From NCBI RefSeq assembly GCF_900302485.1, contig NZ_OMOI01000001.1:1984001-2048000 (forward strand): a DNA stretch of 64,000 nt, given 5' to 3'. How positions within the stretch are numbered: position 1 is the first letter of the stretch; every line of letters begins with the position of its first letter. This document shows, piece by piece, positions 62,988-64,000 of this stretch. This DNA comes from Aliiroseovarius pelagivivens. GTDB taxonomy: Bacteria; Pseudomonadota; Alphaproteobacteria; Rhodobacterales; Rhodobacteraceae. Position numbers and translations under genes: made by a program. Under the pieces are notes generated by a model. The model saw only the letters and a list, made by a program, of their open reading frames with translations, had not been told where the DNA came from and did no database searches.

Positions 62988-63995
62988 TTAGTCAAACTTT
63001 TCCAAGGAAAGAGCGCGAGTCACTTCGCGGCGCACCATTCGGCGGACGGCTTGGGTGATCTTTACCCCCATCTCGCCTTTCAGTTCTTCGCGCACAATCT
63101 GCGAGACAATCTCTTGAAGGTGATCTTCGTCGATGAAATCGCTGTCATCTTCGATGATTTCTGCCATCGGGGCGTCATCCACTGTCGCAACAAGCGTTTC
63201 GGTGTCGTCGCCTTCATTAGCCACTTCACCTGACAGATCATCTGCCTCAACTTCATCCTCAATCGTTTGGTCTTCGACCTCACCCTCCGGGATTATGTCC
63301 GAACCGGCCTGAGTGACCTCGTCGTCGTCGGCTGGCAGATCGGCGTCTGCAATCTCATCCTGCTCAGATGTTAGCTCAAGAGCGCTATCTTCCTCGGGTG
63401 TGTCGTCTTGCGCAGGCTCTTCGACCTCGGCCGCGATCACGGGTTCAACAGCTTCGACAGCAACCGCTTCTTCTTCGGCCTCGGCAGTTTCGGACGATGC
63501 TTCCTCTGCCGCGCGTGTCATACGTTCATGCAAAAAGGCCACCTGAGCGGTTTCACCCAAAGCATCGCTATCCCAGTTGTCTTCGAAATCAACCTGCAAC
63601 TCGGCAGGTGGCATCGGCATATCGGGTGAGCTATTCAATCCGGGTTCGGCAATGTTCGTGTCGAAAGACAGGACAAGCGGCGGCACAAGTTTAGCTTCAT
63701 CAGCGTCCACAGCATCTTCCGCTGCATCTGTCGCTGACAGATCGCCTTGCTCTAGCAATTCCACCGGAATATCGCGGCCTGTGGGCGGGGTTGCTGGTAC
63801 ACTTTGCCCATTGGCTTTCGTGGCCTCGGTCGTGTCGCCCGCGAAGACGCGGAATGCTGGCGTCAGGATCAACTTGTTGTCCTTGGCGTCCGAAGATTCT
63901 CCCGTGTCCTTCTGTTCGGGCTGACCGGCAGAAATTAGACGGCGAATCGAAGACAGAACATCTTCGATATCAGCATTCGACACCGGATCCGACAT
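62988..63995 (-). CDS. acidic PopZ-like protein with conserved N- and C-terminal helices
   Basis: A 335-residue protein with three parts. The N-terminal helix SNADIEDVLSSIRRLIS closely resembles the PopZ H1 helix (EEILASIRRIIS type). A long, strongly acidic, low-complexity middle (about residues 85-280, mostly E, D, A, V) is probably disordered. A C-terminal helical part (about 288-335) has DEDHLQEIVSQIVREELKG and a basic tail VRRMVRREVTRALSL. That is the layout of PopZ, the polar organising protein of alphaproteobacteria, although the C-terminal sequence is not a close match. The protein is complete at both ends. It converges on cobQ. Confidence 0.65.
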   Translation of the reverse strand: MSDPVSNADIEDVLSSIRRLISAGQPEQKDTGESSDAKDNKLILTPAFRVFAGDTTEATKANGQSVPATPPTGRDIPVELLEQGDLSATDAAEDAVDADEAKLVPPLVLSFDTNIAEPGLNSSPDMPMPPAELQVDFEDNWDSDALGETAQVAFLHERMTRAAEEASSETAEAEEEAVAVEAVEPVIAAEVEEPAQDDTPEEDSALELTSEQDEIADADLPADDDEVTQAGSDIIPEGEVEDQTIEDEVEADDLSGEVANEGDDTETLVATVDDAPMAEIIEDDSDFIDEDHLQEIVSQIVREELKGEMGVKITQAVRRMVRREVTRALSLEKFD

Positions 63996-64000
63996 AGGGC

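Noticed and set aside
1..64000. CRISPR arrays, prophage or insertion sequences
   Set aside because: No regularly spaced repeats, transposase, integrase or phage structural genes were seen on either strand.

Overview
The window is an ordinary-looking chromosomal segment of a marine Roseobacter-group alphaproteobacterium (Rhodobacterales). The evidence is gene content and order: an Nfu-type NifU gene, tsaB and rimI in a row; a LuxR/LuxI pair beside crotonyl-CoA carboxylase/reductase and ethylmalonyl-CoA mutase; a complete reductive pyrimidine pathway; PutR/PutA; MetR/MetF; and high-GC coding throughout. No phage, insertion sequence, CRISPR array or rRNA gene is visible. One tRNA gene, tRNA-Leu(UAA), is present. 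No stretch longer than about 270 bases lacks a gene.

Layout. (1) 1-9.5 kb: Fe-S and tRNA-modification genes (NifU-like, tsaB, rimI), then a purine nucleoside importer (lipoprotein-type binding protein, double ATPase, two permeases) overlapping a purine-nucleoside phosphorylase, then a TauE/SafE-type exporter coupled to a TIGR02186 membrane protein. (2) 9.6-13.6 kb, minus strand: SDR, RecD-like helicase, LuxI synthase, LuxR regulator and a small gene overlapping luxR. (3) 13.8-18.9 kb: ccrA, an acyltransferase and, divergently, ecm, giving the core of the ethylmalonyl-CoA pathway of acetyl-CoA assimilation. (4) 18.9-26.6 kb: deoD, creD, a DUF1989 gene, a DUF2478 gene, a FAD amine oxidase, trpA, a VOC protein and ychF. 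(5) 26.7-38.5 kb: pyrimidine catabolism, with preT-preA, a DMT transporter, two tandem RutR-like TetR regulators, then carbamoyl-beta-alanine amidohydrolase, an A/T-rich CdiI-like immunity gene, hydA and a four-gene ABC importer. Together these would take uracil/thymine to beta-alanine-type products. (6) 38.5-51 kb: tRNA-Leu, putR/putA, a rhomboid protease, a pilin-like peptide, suhB, metR/metF, a thioesterase, ornithine decarboxylase with an Lrp regulator, and pgm. (7) 51-64 kb: valS, a 58-residue Tat-signal peptide gene, a HisC-like aminotransferase abutting the remnant of a class V aminotransferase, a phosphatase/MsbA-like exporter/ygfZ operon, rluE, efp, a small conserved gene, cobQ, and an acidic protein with PopZ-like ends.

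Points that deserve a second look are the CdiI-type immunity gene (46% GC over 360 counted bases) embedded with tight junctions in the pyrimidine operon; an 18-base palindrome before preT matching the ACCA-N2-TGGT core of RutR sites; repeated operator-like motifs before the carbamoylase gene; the quorum-sensing locus beside ccrA/ecm; the PopZ-like protein; the hidden Tat mini-gene; and the decayed aminotransferase. Most genes run in short operons closed by clear intrinsic terminators, several of them bidirectional between convergent genes.
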